The notes beneath the pieces were generated by a model. That model was not told the origin of the DNA. It was given only the letters and a program-made list of their open reading frames with translations, and made no database searches. From Amycolatopsis lurida (GTDB lineage Bacteria > Actinomycetota > Actinomycetes > Mycobacteriales > Pseudonocardiaceae), in NCBI RefSeq assembly GCF_900105055.1, contig NZ_FNTA01000004.1, positions 3,007,501 through 3,071,500 of the forward strand: a stretch of 64,000 nucleotides of DNA. The letters run 5' to 3'. A program made the translations under genes and the position numbers. Positions 1-8,075 of this stretch are shown here, piece by piece; position 1 is the stretch's first letter, and each line of letters starts with the position of its first letter.

Positions 1-37
1 GATGGCGAACTACCGCATCCAGGGGACGAAATGCGTA

Positions 38-691
38 TCAGCGGCCGCGAAGGTTGCCGATCACCAGTTCCGCGGCCTTGAGCGCCGCCGCGCACCGATC
101 ATCGCCCCAGTACTCGGACTTGCCGTCGCTGACCTGGGAGTACCGGAACTCCAGCAGTTCGGTGTCCGTGGCCCCGACCTCGACTGTGCAAGCCTCGAGC
201 GTCGAGCCGTTGTACTCGAAGACCGCCGGGTTCTCGACCTGTTCGACCGCGGGAAGACCGCTGATCGACAACTCACGCCACCGCGAGAACTTCGACGGAT
301 CTCGCTTGTGCTGGTCCACCCGCTCCTCAAGACTGCCAGTGGCTGCCCGGGGGATCCCAACTGTCAACGAGCCCGCGCGGAACTGGTCCCACTTGCAGGC
401 GCGGTCGTATCCGACGGAGTACCGCTCCGCTTTCACCTTGTCCGGCGGATCTGCGATCAGCGCGGCGACCTCCGGCTGATCGAGAACGCCACAAGGGTTC
501 GCCCTGAAGAAATCCAAGGGCAGTGGGTTCCGCACTGGCGCGACGGGGATCGCAGGACCCGTCCGCGCCGGCACCGGCCGCTCGTCGAGCACCTTCCCGC
601 TTCCACAACCCGCAAGGAGTGCCGCCGACAAGGTGAGCACACCGGCAAGTCCTACAGCGCGCACGACGCTTCCCCTATTCCGGTACGGCAT
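38..691 (-). CDS. DUF3558 family lipoprotein
   Basis: A 217-residue secreted lipoprotein. Residues 1-29 form a signal peptide ending in lipobox LLAGC, with Cys29 the expected lipidated residue. The rest matches the actinobacterial DUF3558 pattern: NPCGVLD near residue 60, a second Cys in the RACKWD segment, and a DDRCAAAL tail. Function of the family is unknown. The ATG was chosen because GGAAG lies about 10 nt upstream and the signal peptide follows at once; it overlaps the end of the upstream WXG-like gene by 17 bp. It is the last gene of the leftward ESX-like operon, so it may be an envelope partner of those proteins (inference). Confidence 0.8.
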   Translation of the reverse strand: MPYRNRGSVVRAVGLAGVLTLSAALLAGCGSGKVLDERPVPARTGPAIPVAPVRNPLPLDFFRANPCGVLDQPEVAALIADPPDKVKAERYSVGYDRACKWDQFRAGSLTVGIPRAATGSLEERVDQHKRDPSKFSRWRELSISGLPAVEQVENPAVFEYNGSTLEACTVEVGATDTELLEFRYSQVSDGKSEYWGDDRCAAALKAAELVIGNLRGR

Positions 692-1388
692 CGGGTTCGA
701 TCTTCCACTGCTTCTGATTGTCCATTCCGGTGTTCGTGGGCAGATCAGGAAGCTCGACAAAATTCGTACCGAGCTGCTCGAAGCCAACCGCAGCACCGAC
801 GAACCCGCTCATCTGCTTCGCGGCATCCCCGATCAACTTCACAAAGGATTCAACCAGTGTCCCTAATGCCTCAACGATAGTGTCGATCACATCAGACCAC
901 ATTATCGCGTTCAAACCCGGCACAACGGTAGCCGCCGCCGCGATCAATGCCTTCACGTCAATGGCCGCGAGCCGCCCGGCACAAACACCCAGGAATTCAA
1001 TGGCCGCAGCGTACGTGTCGACCACTATCTGCCTTACTTCCACCAGGAAGCCCGACACACTGGCAACCGCCTCTTGCTCCTTCTCCAGAGCATTGGTCAC
1101 GTTTGACGCGTATGCAGTGAACTGGTCAGCGGCCCGCCCGGACCAGGTTCCCGCCAGGGACTGCACAGCGGCGCCCATGTCGCCATGAGCTTCACGCATA
1201 GCATTGTTCTTGGCAAACCGGAAGGCCATCTCATCTATCCGAGCAGGATTTCCGAGAAGCCTGTCGCGAACGTCGTCGAGCAGCTGAAGGATGTCAGGAC
1301 GGCCGATAAAGGGAAGATTCGCGAATTCGCGAATCTTCGCATCCGCCCCCTGTGGATACTCCGGCGGAGCGGAAATCCCAGAAGACAC
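675..1388 (-). CDS. WXG100-like ESX-type protein
   Basis: A 237-residue protein with an alpha-helical WXG100-type core. The motif TWSGRAADQF, near residues 81-90, is the W-x-G turn, flanked by amphipathic helices (AMREAHGDMGAAVQSLAG before it, NVTNALEKEQEAVASVSGF after it). A hydrophobic Ala/Val-rich stretch follows (residues about 140-165), then a polar tail. WXG100-domain proteins are substrates or scaffolds of type VII secretion. The length is about twice a minimal WXG100 protein, as in actinobacterial polymorphic-toxin N-termini, but no toxin domain is visible. The upstream small gene ends 2 nt before this start, so they form an operon. No secretion ATPase lies in the window. Confidence 0.7.
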   Translation of the reverse strand: MSSGISAPPEYPQGADAKIREFANLPFIGRPDILQLLDDVRDRLLGNPARIDEMAFRFAKNNAMREAHGDMGAAVQSLAGTWSGRAADQFTAYASNVTNALEKEQEAVASVSGFLVEVRQIVVDTYAAAIEFLGVCAGRLAAIDVKALIAAAATVVPGLNAIMWSDVIDTIVEALGTLVESFVKLIGDAAKQMSGFVGAAVGFEQLGTNFVELPDLPTNTGMDNQKQWKIEPDAVPE

Positions 1389-1390
1389 CT

Positions 1391-1744
1391 TTACTTCCCT
1401 CCCTTTTCAAGATCACGCAAACGCTTGAAATACTCGTCATCCTGAGCATCGTAGTAATCGGCCGCCTTGTCCATAGCCTCACCGAGCGCCAGAAGCCGGT
1501 CGAAATTTCTCTTGCTTTTATCCTGCATTTCCGTGATCATCTTGGCGAAGGAGCGAGCAATGCCCACCCGATCACCCAGCATTCCGACGTCGTGCGAACC
1601 GAGACTCAAGTCGCTCAAGTCGTGATCGGCGAAGTCACGCAGGATCCCGCCTGCGTGATAAATCTCCTCGGTCGCTTTACGCAGTGCCTCCGGGTAGACC
1701 TCGTAGCCTGAGCCATTAGATCCGAGCGGATCGGAGAGGGTCAA
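1391..1744 (-). CDS. small helical ESX-associated protein (EspC/WXG-like)
   Basis: A 117-residue, highly helical, charged protein with no signal peptide. It resembles small type VII secretion partners of the EspC/WXG superfamily: a YEVYPEALRKATEEIYHAGG opening helix, a Gly/Asp turn (SLGSHDVG) and a long second helix ending YYDAQDDEYFKRL. The resemblance is to fold and context; no exact WXG is present. The start overlaps the stop of the YbaB-like gene upstream by 4 bp and the next gene follows after 2 nt. It probably pairs with the adjacent WXG-like protein (inference). Confidence 0.6.
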   Translation of the reverse strand: MTLSDPLGSNGSGYEVYPEALRKATEEIYHAGGILRDFADHDLSDLSLGSHDVGMLGDRVGIARSFAKMITEMQDKSKRNFDRLLALGEAMDKAADYYDAQDDEYFKRLRDLEKGGK

Positions 1745-2049
1745 CTCTCTCGCCTCCCCGATGCCTCCGTGATCATGGCGTCCCGTCTGGTTGAGGCCGC
1801 ACTCTCCGCATCACGGATTGCCTGAAGGACGTGACCGGCCAGACTGGCGCCCGTCTGCGTCCTCATTGCGTCCCGATCCAGCTCGATCGACACCAAGGAG
1901 CCCGAACCCGCCACGGTGACCGTCCCCAACCCGGCACCGATATTCCTGACCAACGGCAATTTGCGACCGTTCTCAGCGGCTCGTTCTATGGCGGCGACGC
2001 GAGCATCGATCTCTTTGGCCAGGTTGTAGAGCCTGTCATAGGTGTTCAC
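1741..2049 (-). CDS. YbaB/EbfC-like protein
   Basis: A 102-residue protein with the YbaB/EbfC layout: an N-terminal helix (DRLYNLAKEIDARVAAIERAAENG), a central beta sheet (GTVTVAGSGSLVSIELD) and a C-terminal helix (GASLAGHVLQAIRDAESAAS). YbaB proteins bind DNA as dimers; copies in actinobacterial ESX-like operons are common but their role there is unclear. The start and stop each overlap a neighbour by 4 bp, so translation of the operon is probably coupled. It is the second YbaB-like gene in the operon. Confidence 0.7.
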   Translation of the reverse strand: MNTYDRLYNLAKEIDARVAAIERAAENGRKLPLVRNIGAGLGTVTVAGSGSLVSIELDRDAMRTQTGASLAGHVLQAIRDAESAASTRRDAMITEASGRRES

Positions 2050-2486
2050 CGGTGATCATCCTCCTCGTCGTCCGAGAGGAAATCGACCTCGTCGAAGCTC
2101 ACCTCGTGATCGGCTTCGTCGCGGGCTGGCCTGCGGTGCGACGTCACGGTCCGATCCGAACGCGGCTGCACAGTCGTGTTCTGAGTGAACTCAATCCGAG
2201 CAGCGTGCTGCCCGTGGAACAGCGCGTTCAGCTCCGGAATCGATGCGTCGCTTGCCCCGTTCCTGGCCGCTTGCACGGCCTCCACAATGCTGACTCCCAG
2301 CTTCTGAGCCCAGGTGCTGGTCAGTGCCGCATCTTCGATACGAAGGTCGATCAGATGCCCATGGCCGGTCACCGTCGCTGTCACTGCTTCATTGGCGGAT
2401 CGACCGAAGTACCGGGCGGTTGCCAGCCGGCTATCCAGAGCTCCCGCTCTCGCCTGCAAGGCACGCAGGCCATGCGGCGCCGTCAT
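2046..2486 (-). CDS. YbaB/EbfC-like protein with acidic tail
   Basis: A 146-residue protein. Residues about 1-95 have the YbaB pattern (helix LRALQARAGALDSRLATAR, sheet EAVTATVTGHGHLIDLRIED, helix WAQKLGVSIVEAVQAARNGA). The tail is polar and ends in a strongly acidic run (DEVDFLSDDEEDDHR). The ATG was chosen because its first bases overlap the stop of an 8-codon leader frame that carries the only strong ribosome site. A TTG at 2504 in the same frame is an alternative start adding six residues. It is the first full gene of the leftward ESX-like operon. Confidence 0.65.
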   Translation of the reverse strand: MTAPHGLRALQARAGALDSRLATARYFGRSANEAVTATVTGHGHLIDLRIEDAALTSTWAQKLGVSIVEAVQAARNGASDASIPELNALFHGQHAARIEFTQNTTVQPRSDRTVTSHRRPARDEADHEVSFDEVDFLSDDEEDDHR

Positions 2487-2509
2487 GACGGCATCACAAA
2501 GCAAAACAT
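2483..2509 (-). CDS. possible 8-codon leader peptide
   Basis: An ATG sits 8 nt after a very strong purine-rich ribosome site (GGAGGAGGGAG) and opens a frame of eight codons, MFCFVMPS. Its TGA overlaps the ATG of the YbaB-like gene. This is either a translationally coupled minicistron or the ribosome site simply serves the TTG/ATG of the downstream gene. What is seen is the spacing and overlap; coupling is inferred. Confidence 0.3.
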   Translation of the reverse strand: MFCFVMPS

Positions 2510-2624
2510 CGTGCTCCCTCCTCCACCACCGGACGATTCTGACCGGTAGTGCCCGCCTGACACCTTACTGTGACGGCATACGCGCGCAAGCAGGTTCCAA
2601 GGAATCGGAGGAAACGGAGCAGAT

Positions 2625-3122
2625 TCAGCCTTCGACGCGTTTGCGCAAAGCGGCGTCCTTGTCGAGCACCAGCTGCTCCAGATCCGCCTGGAACCGCGCC
2701 ATCTTCGCCTGAAGGTCCTCATCGGACGCGGCGAGAATGCGCACCGCGAGCAGGCCCGCGTTGCGCGCCCCGCCGACCGAAACCGTCGCGACCGGGACGC
2801 CCGCGGGCATCTGCACGATCGAGAGCAGCGAGTCCATGCCGTCGAGGTACTTCAGCGGGACCGGCACGCCGATCACCGGCAGCACCGTCGCCGACGCGAC
2901 CATGCCCGGCAGGTGCGCGGCACCGCCGGCGCCCGCGATGATCACGCGCACACCGCGCGAAGCGGCCGAAGTCGCGTAGTCGAGCATCCGCTGCGGAGTG
3001 CGGTGCGCCGAGTAGACCCCGACCTCGTATTCGACACCGAACTCGGCCAGCGCCTGCCCGGCCGCTTCCATCGTCGGCCAGTCCGAATCGCTGCCCATGA
3101 TCAGGCCAACCTGCGGCGCCAT
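2625..3122 (-). CDS. purE: N5-carboxyaminoimidazole ribonucleotide mutase
   Basis: Class I PurE, 165 residues, normal length. It converts N5-CAIR to CAIR in de novo purine synthesis, taking the product of PurK. Visible signatures are GSDSDW at 10-15, the active-site segment SAHRTP at 38-43 with catalytic His40, and the glycine-rich loop GAGGAAHLPGM near 64-74. It lies 10 nt downstream of purK on the same strand, so the two are co-transcribed. The order GT87-purK-purE is followed here, and a GtrA pair lies nearby as in mycobacteria. Confidence 0.97.
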   Translation of the reverse strand: MAPQVGLIMGSDSDWPTMEAAGQALAEFGVEYEVGVYSAHRTPQRMLDYATSAASRGVRVIIAGAGGAAHLPGMVASATVLPVIGVPVPLKYLDGMDSLLSIVQMPAGVPVATVSVGGARNAGLLAVRILAASDEDLQAKMARFQADLEQLVLDKDAALRKRVEG

Positions 3123-3132
3123 TTTCCTACTC

Positions 3133-4317
3133 CTAGTGAATTTTGTAGCCGTCGAGCCAGACGGCGTGGGAAAGCCAGTGCGCGGCGAGCAGCGCGCGAT
3201 CGCGCAGCTCTTCCATCCGTTCGCCGACGAGGTTGACGTGGCCGAGTTTGCGGCCGGGGCGCTCTCCCTTGCCGTACAGGTGGACGCGGACGTCCGGGTA
3301 CCGCGCGAACAGGTGGTGCAGCCGCTCGTCCGGGCCCATCGCCGGGGCCTCGGGCGCGCCGAGGACGTTCGCCATCACACAGGCGGGGGCGATCAGGTCG
3401 GTCACGCCGAGCGGGTAGTCGAGCACGGCACGCAGGTGCTGCTCGAACTGCGAAGTCTTCGAGCCGTCCTGGGTCCAGTGTCCCGAGTTGTGCGGGCGCA
3501 TGGCGAGTTCGTTGACCAGCAGGCCTTCGTCAGTCTCGAACAGCTCGACGGCGAGCAGGCCGGTCACGTTCAGCGTCGCGGCGATCCGCAGCGCCAGATC
3601 CTGCGCCTCCTGCGTGCGCTCGACGCTCAGCCCCGGCGCCGGGGCGAGCACCTCGGTGTTGATCCCGCCGGACTGCACGGTTTCCACCACCGGCCACGCC
3701 GCGCCCTGGCCGAACGGCGACCGGGCCACGAGCGCGGACAGTTCGCGCCGCATGACGACCTTTTCCTCGACCAGCAGCGGGGTTCCGGCGTCGAGCAGTT
3801 CGGGGACGGTCTCGCGGGCGTGCTGCGCGGTGTCGAGCATCCAGACGCCGCGGCCGTCGTAGCCGCCCTGCGCCGCCTTGAGCACCACCGGCCAGGAGTG
3901 CTTTTCGCCGAAGGTGATCACGTCGTCCACAGAGGACACTTCGGCGAAGGCGGGGCCGGGGATCTCGAGTCCGGCCATCATCTCGCGCATGACGAGCTTG
4001 TTCTGCGCCATCGACAACGCGGCCGGATCGGGCCGGATGGTGACGCCTTCCATCGCGAGCGTGAGCAGATGTTCGCCGGGAACGTGTTCGTGGTCGAACG
4101 TCAGCACGTCGACCCCGGCGGCGAACGAGCGCAGCGCTTCGAGGTCGGTGTGGTGCCCGTGCACGACCTCGCCCGCGACGAGGCCGGCGGATTCGTTCTC
4201 CCCGGCGGCCAGCACGCGCAGGGACTGGCCGAGGGAGATCGCCGCCTGGTGGGTCATCCTGGCCAGCTGTCCGCCGCCCACCATGCCCACGATCGGAAGA
4301 CCGGTTCGTTTGTCCAT
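3133..4317 (-). CDS. purK: 5-(carboxyamino)imidazole ribonucleotide synthase
   Basis: ATP-grasp enzyme of 394 residues that makes N5-CAIR from AIR, bicarbonate and ATP for PurE. The start at MDKRTGLPIVGMVGGGQLARM gives the conserved N-terminal nucleotide-fold GGGQLGRM-like motif directly after the start. Other family marks are VLKAAQGGYDGRGVW in the ATP-grasp B subdomain, and ELAMRPHNSGHWT followed by TSQFEQHLRA near the C terminus. A longer open frame to 4422 was rejected because the added 35 residues are Arg/Ser/Trp-rich and unlike PurK. The upstream GT87 gene ends 13 nt before the start. Confidence 0.96.
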   Translation of the reverse strand: MDKRTGLPIVGMVGGGQLARMTHQAAISLGQSLRVLAAGENESAGLVAGEVVHGHHTDLEALRSFAAGVDVLTFDHEHVPGEHLLTLAMEGVTIRPDPAALSMAQNKLVMREMMAGLEIPGPAFAEVSSVDDVITFGEKHSWPVVLKAAQGGYDGRGVWMLDTAQHARETVPELLDAGTPLLVEEKVVMRRELSALVARSPFGQGAAWPVVETVQSGGINTEVLAPAPGLSVERTQEAQDLALRIAATLNVTGLLAVELFETDEGLLVNELAMRPHNSGHWTQDGSKTSQFEQHLRAVLDYPLGVTDLIAPACVMANVLGAPEAPAMGPDERLHHLFARYPDVRVHLYGKGERPGRKLGHVNLVGERMEELRDRALLAAHWLSHAVWLDGYKIH

Positions 4318-4330
4318 AACAGGGTGCAGA

Positions 4331-5536
4331 TTACTTGGCCGCCACCGCCACGACCTGGGCGGACCCGCGTCGCAGCTCCCGCACCGCCAGGCCTGTGATG
4401 GCGATCGCAGCCGTGAGGACATAGACGTTCCCGAGCAGCGACCAGCCCAGCCCCCAGCCGAACTCGGTCTCCCCGCCGTTGGGCACGACCATGATCAGGC
4501 AGCTCGCGAACAGCATCGCGACGCCCGCGGCCGGAACCCACGATCGGCGGATCACGAGCAGCACGAGCAACGGCACCGTCCACACCCAGTGGTGTGACCA
4601 GGACACCGGCGAGAGCAGCAGCCCGTAGAACGCGGTCACCAGCAGCGCGCCGACCTGGTCGCCGCGGCGGTGCAGGCGCACGACCAGCCAGACGGCGGGG
4701 ACGGCCAAGACGGCGGCGACGGCGATGGCCACCGCCAGTGACCACGACGCGAGTTCCGAGGCGCGGTTCACCAGTCCGTTGAGTGACTGGTTGAAGATCC
4801 AGTGCACGGAGCCGACCCGGCTGGGGTCGGTCGCCGATTCGGTCCAGAACCGGACGGCGTCGCCGGGGATCACCGCGAACATCACCGCTTCGAGCGCGAC
4901 GAACGTGCCGAGCGCCCGCAGCGCGTCCTTCCAGCGGCCGGTGAACAGCAGATGCGGCACGAAGATCAGCGGCGTCAGCTTGATCGCGGCCGAAATCCCG
5001 ATCAGCACCCCTGCCCAGCGCGAACCGCGCGCGGAAAGCACGAGGACGTCGAGGACGATCAGCGCCATCAGGATGAGGTTGATCTGCCCGAGGAAGATCG
5101 TCTTCCACGCCGGCTCCAGCACCAGCGCACCGGCCGTGGCGAGCGGCAGCACCCACCACCGGGTGATCGGGGCGCTGCAGGCTCGGGCGACCACGGAGAT
5201 CACCACGCTCAGGCAGACCACGGAGAGCGCGCCGACCACACCCCAGGTCAGCCCGGCGGGCACGATCGCGAGCGGCAGGAACAGCGGCGCCGCGGCCGGG
5301 GTGTAGGTGAACGGCAGCAGCACCCACGGCGGCAGGGTCGTCAGCGCCTCGCGGGTGTAGAGCGGCTCGCCCTTCAGCAGCGTGAGAGCGCCTGCGCGGT
5401 AAACGGCGCTGTCCGCGCCGAGGTGCCACTCGCCGAGCCACGCGACGATGCCGAGCGCGAGCATCGCCAGTGCGAGCGCACCCGCCAGCGTGGCCCCGAC
5501 GACGCGGGGCTCAGCCGCCGGACGCGACTTCAGCAT
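4331..5536 (-). CDS. GT87 family polyprenyl-mannose-dependent mannosyltransferase
   Basis: An integral membrane protein of 401 residues with about ten hydrophobic segments, in the GT87 (DUF2029) family that includes PimE-type alpha-1,2-mannosyltransferases of the GT-C fold. Seen directly: an early loop with acidic residue in HLGADSAVYRAG (GT-C members use an Asp/Glu there for catalysis), IFLGQINLILMALIVLD, SAAIKLTPLIF and the SPVSWSHHWVW motif typical of the family. It likely adds mannose from polyprenyl-phosphate-mannose to a lipoglycan on the outer face of the membrane. It is a close tandem paralogue of the next gene, overlaps its end by 26 bp, and reads into purK. Confidence 0.85.
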   Translation of the reverse strand: MLKSRPAAEPRVVGATLAGALALAMLALGIVAWLGEWHLGADSAVYRAGALTLLKGEPLYTREALTTLPPWVLLPFTYTPAAAPLFLPLAIVPAGLTWGVVGALSVVCLSVVISVVARACSAPITRWWVLPLATAGALVLEPAWKTIFLGQINLILMALIVLDVLVLSARGSRWAGVLIGISAAIKLTPLIFVPHLLFTGRWKDALRALGTFVALEAVMFAVIPGDAVRFWTESATDPSRVGSVHWIFNQSLNGLVNRASELASWSLAVAIAVAAVLAVPAVWLVVRLHRRGDQVGALLVTAFYGLLLSPVSWSHHWVWTVPLLVLLVIRRSWVPAAGVAMLFASCLIMVVPNGGETEFGWGLGWSLLGNVYVLTAAIAITGLAVRELRRGSAQVVAVAAK

Positions 5537-6863
5537 GTTTTTCGGTATCCGCGGCGCCTTGCTTCCGGCGCAGGTACCACCAGCGCCCGGCCAGCGCGAG
5601 CGCGAGCACCAGCGGCATGAAGATGTACGCGCTGCCGAGGATGTTCTGCCACACCTTCCAGTGCAGCTCGACGTTGCGGCCGTTCGGCAGGATCAACAGC
5701 ACACAGCTGATGAAGACGAAGAAAACGGCGAAGGTGCCGAGCCAGCGTCTCCACGCGGTGGCGGGTGTGGTCTTCGGCAGCCGCGAGACCAGCAGGACGA
5801 CCAGCGGCGCCACCCACACCCAGTGATGGGTCCAGGAGATCGGCGAGATCAGCAGGATCCAGAACGCCGTCACCAGCATCGCGGCGAGCGCCTGGCCCTT
5901 GCGGTGGAAGCGCAGCACCAGCCAGATCGCCGGGATCGCGAGCAGGGCGCCGATCCCCATCGCCGCCTTCGACGCCCAGGGCGCGAGCTCGGTGAAGCGG
6001 TTCATCAGCGCGTTCAGCGACTGGTTGCCCGCCCAGTGCACCGGGCCGATACGGCCGGTGTCGGGCAGTGTGTAGGTCCAGTATCGGGCCGCGTCGTGCG
6101 GGATGATCAGGAACATCAGGCCCTGCATCACGACGAAGGTGACGAGCCCGCGGACGGCGTCCATCCGGCGGCCGGTGATGAACAGATGCCCCAGGAACAC
6201 GATCGGGGTGAGCTTGACGGCGGCCGCGACGCCGACGAGCACGCCGCCCCAGCGGCTGCCCCTCGCCCCGATGACCAGGATGTCGAGCATCACCAGCGCC
6301 ATCAGGATGATGTTGATCTGGCCGAGGAAGATCGTGCGCCACACCGGTTCGAGGCCGAGGAAGACCAGGAAGAACGCGATCGTCGACCGGGCGGGCGAGG
6401 CCCACCAGCGGGGGGCGTCGGTCGAGGGCTTCGGCAGCGCGCCGATGGCGATCCGGACGCACAGCGCCAGCGCGAGCAGCGAGACCGCGGTCAGGAGCCC
6501 CCAGGCGACCTGCGTCGGGACGATCGCGAGCGGAATGAACAGCAGTGCGGCGGTCGGCGGGTAGGTGAACGGCAGCAGCGCCCACCACGGTTCCACCGGA
6601 AGTGTGTTCGCGTCGTACAGCGGGTCGCCGTTCAGCAGCGTCTCGGCGCCGGCGCGGTAGACCGCGCTGTCCACGCCCAGCACCCATTCGTGCTGCCAGC
6701 CCCAGATACCGAAACCGATCGCGACCAGCGGGATCACCGACAGGATCAGGATCGATCTCGGCCGGACGGACAAGCGGGCGAGCGACTTCCGCAGCGACAG
6801 TCGATGCTGCGGGCGGCTCGCCGAAACGTCGCCGTTGGCGTCGGCGGGAACAGTCCGGGTCAC
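5511..6863 (-). CDS. GT87 family polyprenyl-mannose-dependent mannosyltransferase (paralogue)
   Basis: A membrane protein of 450 residues sharing the same segment order as its downstream paralogue: WVLGVDSAVYRAG in the first loop, IFLGQINIILMALVMLD, AAVKLTPIVFLGHL and SPISWTHHWVW. It has a longer cytoplasmic N-terminal tail (about 45 polar residues) and a basic C-terminal end. Family knowledge suggests lipoglycan or arabinogalactan-type mannosylation; the exact acceptor cannot be read from sequence. The pair probably arose by duplication. Expression is likely shared with purK and purE, since spacing to both is minimal. Confidence 0.85.
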   Translation of the reverse strand: MTRTVPADANGDVSASRPQHRLSLRKSLARLSVRPRSILILSVIPLVAIGFGIWGWQHEWVLGVDSAVYRAGAETLLNGDPLYDANTLPVEPWWALLPFTYPPTAALLFIPLAIVPTQVAWGLLTAVSLLALALCVRIAIGALPKPSTDAPRWWASPARSTIAFFLVFLGLEPVWRTIFLGQINIILMALVMLDILVIGARGSRWGGVLVGVAAAVKLTPIVFLGHLFITGRRMDAVRGLVTFVVMQGLMFLIIPHDAARYWTYTLPDTGRIGPVHWAGNQSLNALMNRFTELAPWASKAAMGIGALLAIPAIWLVLRFHRKGQALAAMLVTAFWILLISPISWTHHWVWVAPLVVLLVSRLPKTTPATAWRRWLGTFAVFFVFISCVLLILPNGRNVELHWKVWQNILGSAYIFMPLVLALALAGRWWYLRRKQGAADTEKHAEVASGG

Positions 6864-6945
6864 GCGAACAGGAAATCATGAACCGGGTCGTCCCTGGTCG
6901 ACAGGGTCGGCCGTGACCTGGAGAACGTCTTACGCTACCCCCGCG

Positions 6946-7869
6946 TCAGGAGCGCGCGAGGGTGCCGAGGAGATCACACGCGAGGTCGTAAGTCGCCGGG
7001 AGGCGGACCGCCGAAATCTGCGGGCGGCCGGTGTCACGCAACTGGGCGTCCACGGAAAGCCTGTCGTTAAGCGCCCTTCGCAGCGCGACGCCGGACGAAG
7101 CGAGCCGCACGTCCTTCGGCACCAGAGCGCCCGCGACGGACGGCCCGATCGAGGCGACGCTCTCCCCGCCGTCGAACACCTGCTTGAGCGCGTCCGCGAC
7201 CAGGATCATCCCGGTCAGCCGGGGCCAGCCCGCGACCGAGCTGAAGTCCATCGAGACCACGAGCAGCGTATGCGCCTCCGCGACCGGCCGCTCGTCACGG
7301 CGGGCCTGGCGGTACAGCTCACTCAGCCGGGTCCTCAGGTAAGCGGCCGTGGGCAGCCCGGTGAGGGGTTCGGTGACCTCGGTGTTCACCAGCTGATCGG
7401 TCGCGACGTCCGCCCAGGCGAGCGCCGTCACCCGGAGTAATCGCGACGGTGTCGAGTCGACATCGGGCGCGAGGAAACCGTCCACCGCGTCCGGGTCGGC
7501 GAGTACGGCGTGCAACGCCGCGAGGTCCGCGAGCGTTTCGGCGAGTCCCGCTCCCGCGGCGGCCCGTGCCCGGCCCAGTCCCGCGAGGGCGGTCTCCGCC
7601 ATTTCGGCGGGCGCGACCCGGCCGTTCTTGATCACCGCCGCGCAGACGGCGTCCACCTCGGGGAGGCCCCAGTCACTCGGGAAACGCCAGCCCGCGGCCA
7701 GGCTGGCCGTCCGCCAGCGGGCCCGCAGTGCGCGGAGCGTGCGATCTCGTTCGAACCGGTTCCAGGCGGCTTGCCCGTCGGATCCCCCGGACGGCGCACC
7801 GGTGGCCGGTACGTCCACTGCCCACCGCCCCTTTCCGTTCCGATCTTTTCGATCTTGCGATCGCTTCAC
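6946..7869 (-). CDS. degenerate GGDEF-like domain protein
   Basis: A 307-residue soluble protein. Residues about 165-300 look like a diguanylate-cyclase fold: the entry motif TEPLTGLPTAAYLRTRLSELY matches the LTGLPNR region of GGDEF domains, and MDFSSVAGWPRL sits where the D-x-F substrate region lies. The GGDEF signature itself is absent; the aligned stretch reads VASIGPSVAGALV. It therefore should not make cyclic di-GMP. The N-terminal 150 residues are helical and unassigned. It may be a sensor or scaffold (inference). It is divergent from the sigma-factor fusion gene, sharing a 206-bp promoter region. Confidence 0.55.
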   Translation of the reverse strand: MKRSQDRKDRNGKGRWAVDVPATGAPSGGSDGQAAWNRFERDRTLRALRARWRTASLAAGWRFPSDWGLPEVDAVCAAVIKNGRVAPAEMAETALAGLGRARAAAGAGLAETLADLAALHAVLADPDAVDGFLAPDVDSTPSRLLRVTALAWADVATDQLVNTEVTEPLTGLPTAAYLRTRLSELYRQARRDERPVAEAHTLLVVSMDFSSVAGWPRLTGMILVADALKQVFDGGESVASIGPSVAGALVPKDVRLASSGVALRRALNDRLSVDAQLRDTGRPQISAVRLPATYDLACDLLGTLARS

Positions 7870-8075
7870 GGTGGGGACGCCGCTCCACGCCGCGCGTGAC
7901 GGCGTTTTCCAAGGATCTTTCCGAACTCTTCGGTAACCCAGGGCGGGTGAAGGTGTTGCGCTCTCCGGGTCATCGGAGGGGCCGCGAGGTGACGTGCGTC
8001 GCCCTGTCCGTCACACTGAGCGTGTTCGGGCGTTTAAGACAGTAGACCCGCCGAACCAGCAGATGAAGGAGCCCC

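Noticed and set aside
3097..4398. Plus-strand frame opposite purK
   Set aside because: Composition is shadow-like and purK is complete on the minus strand.
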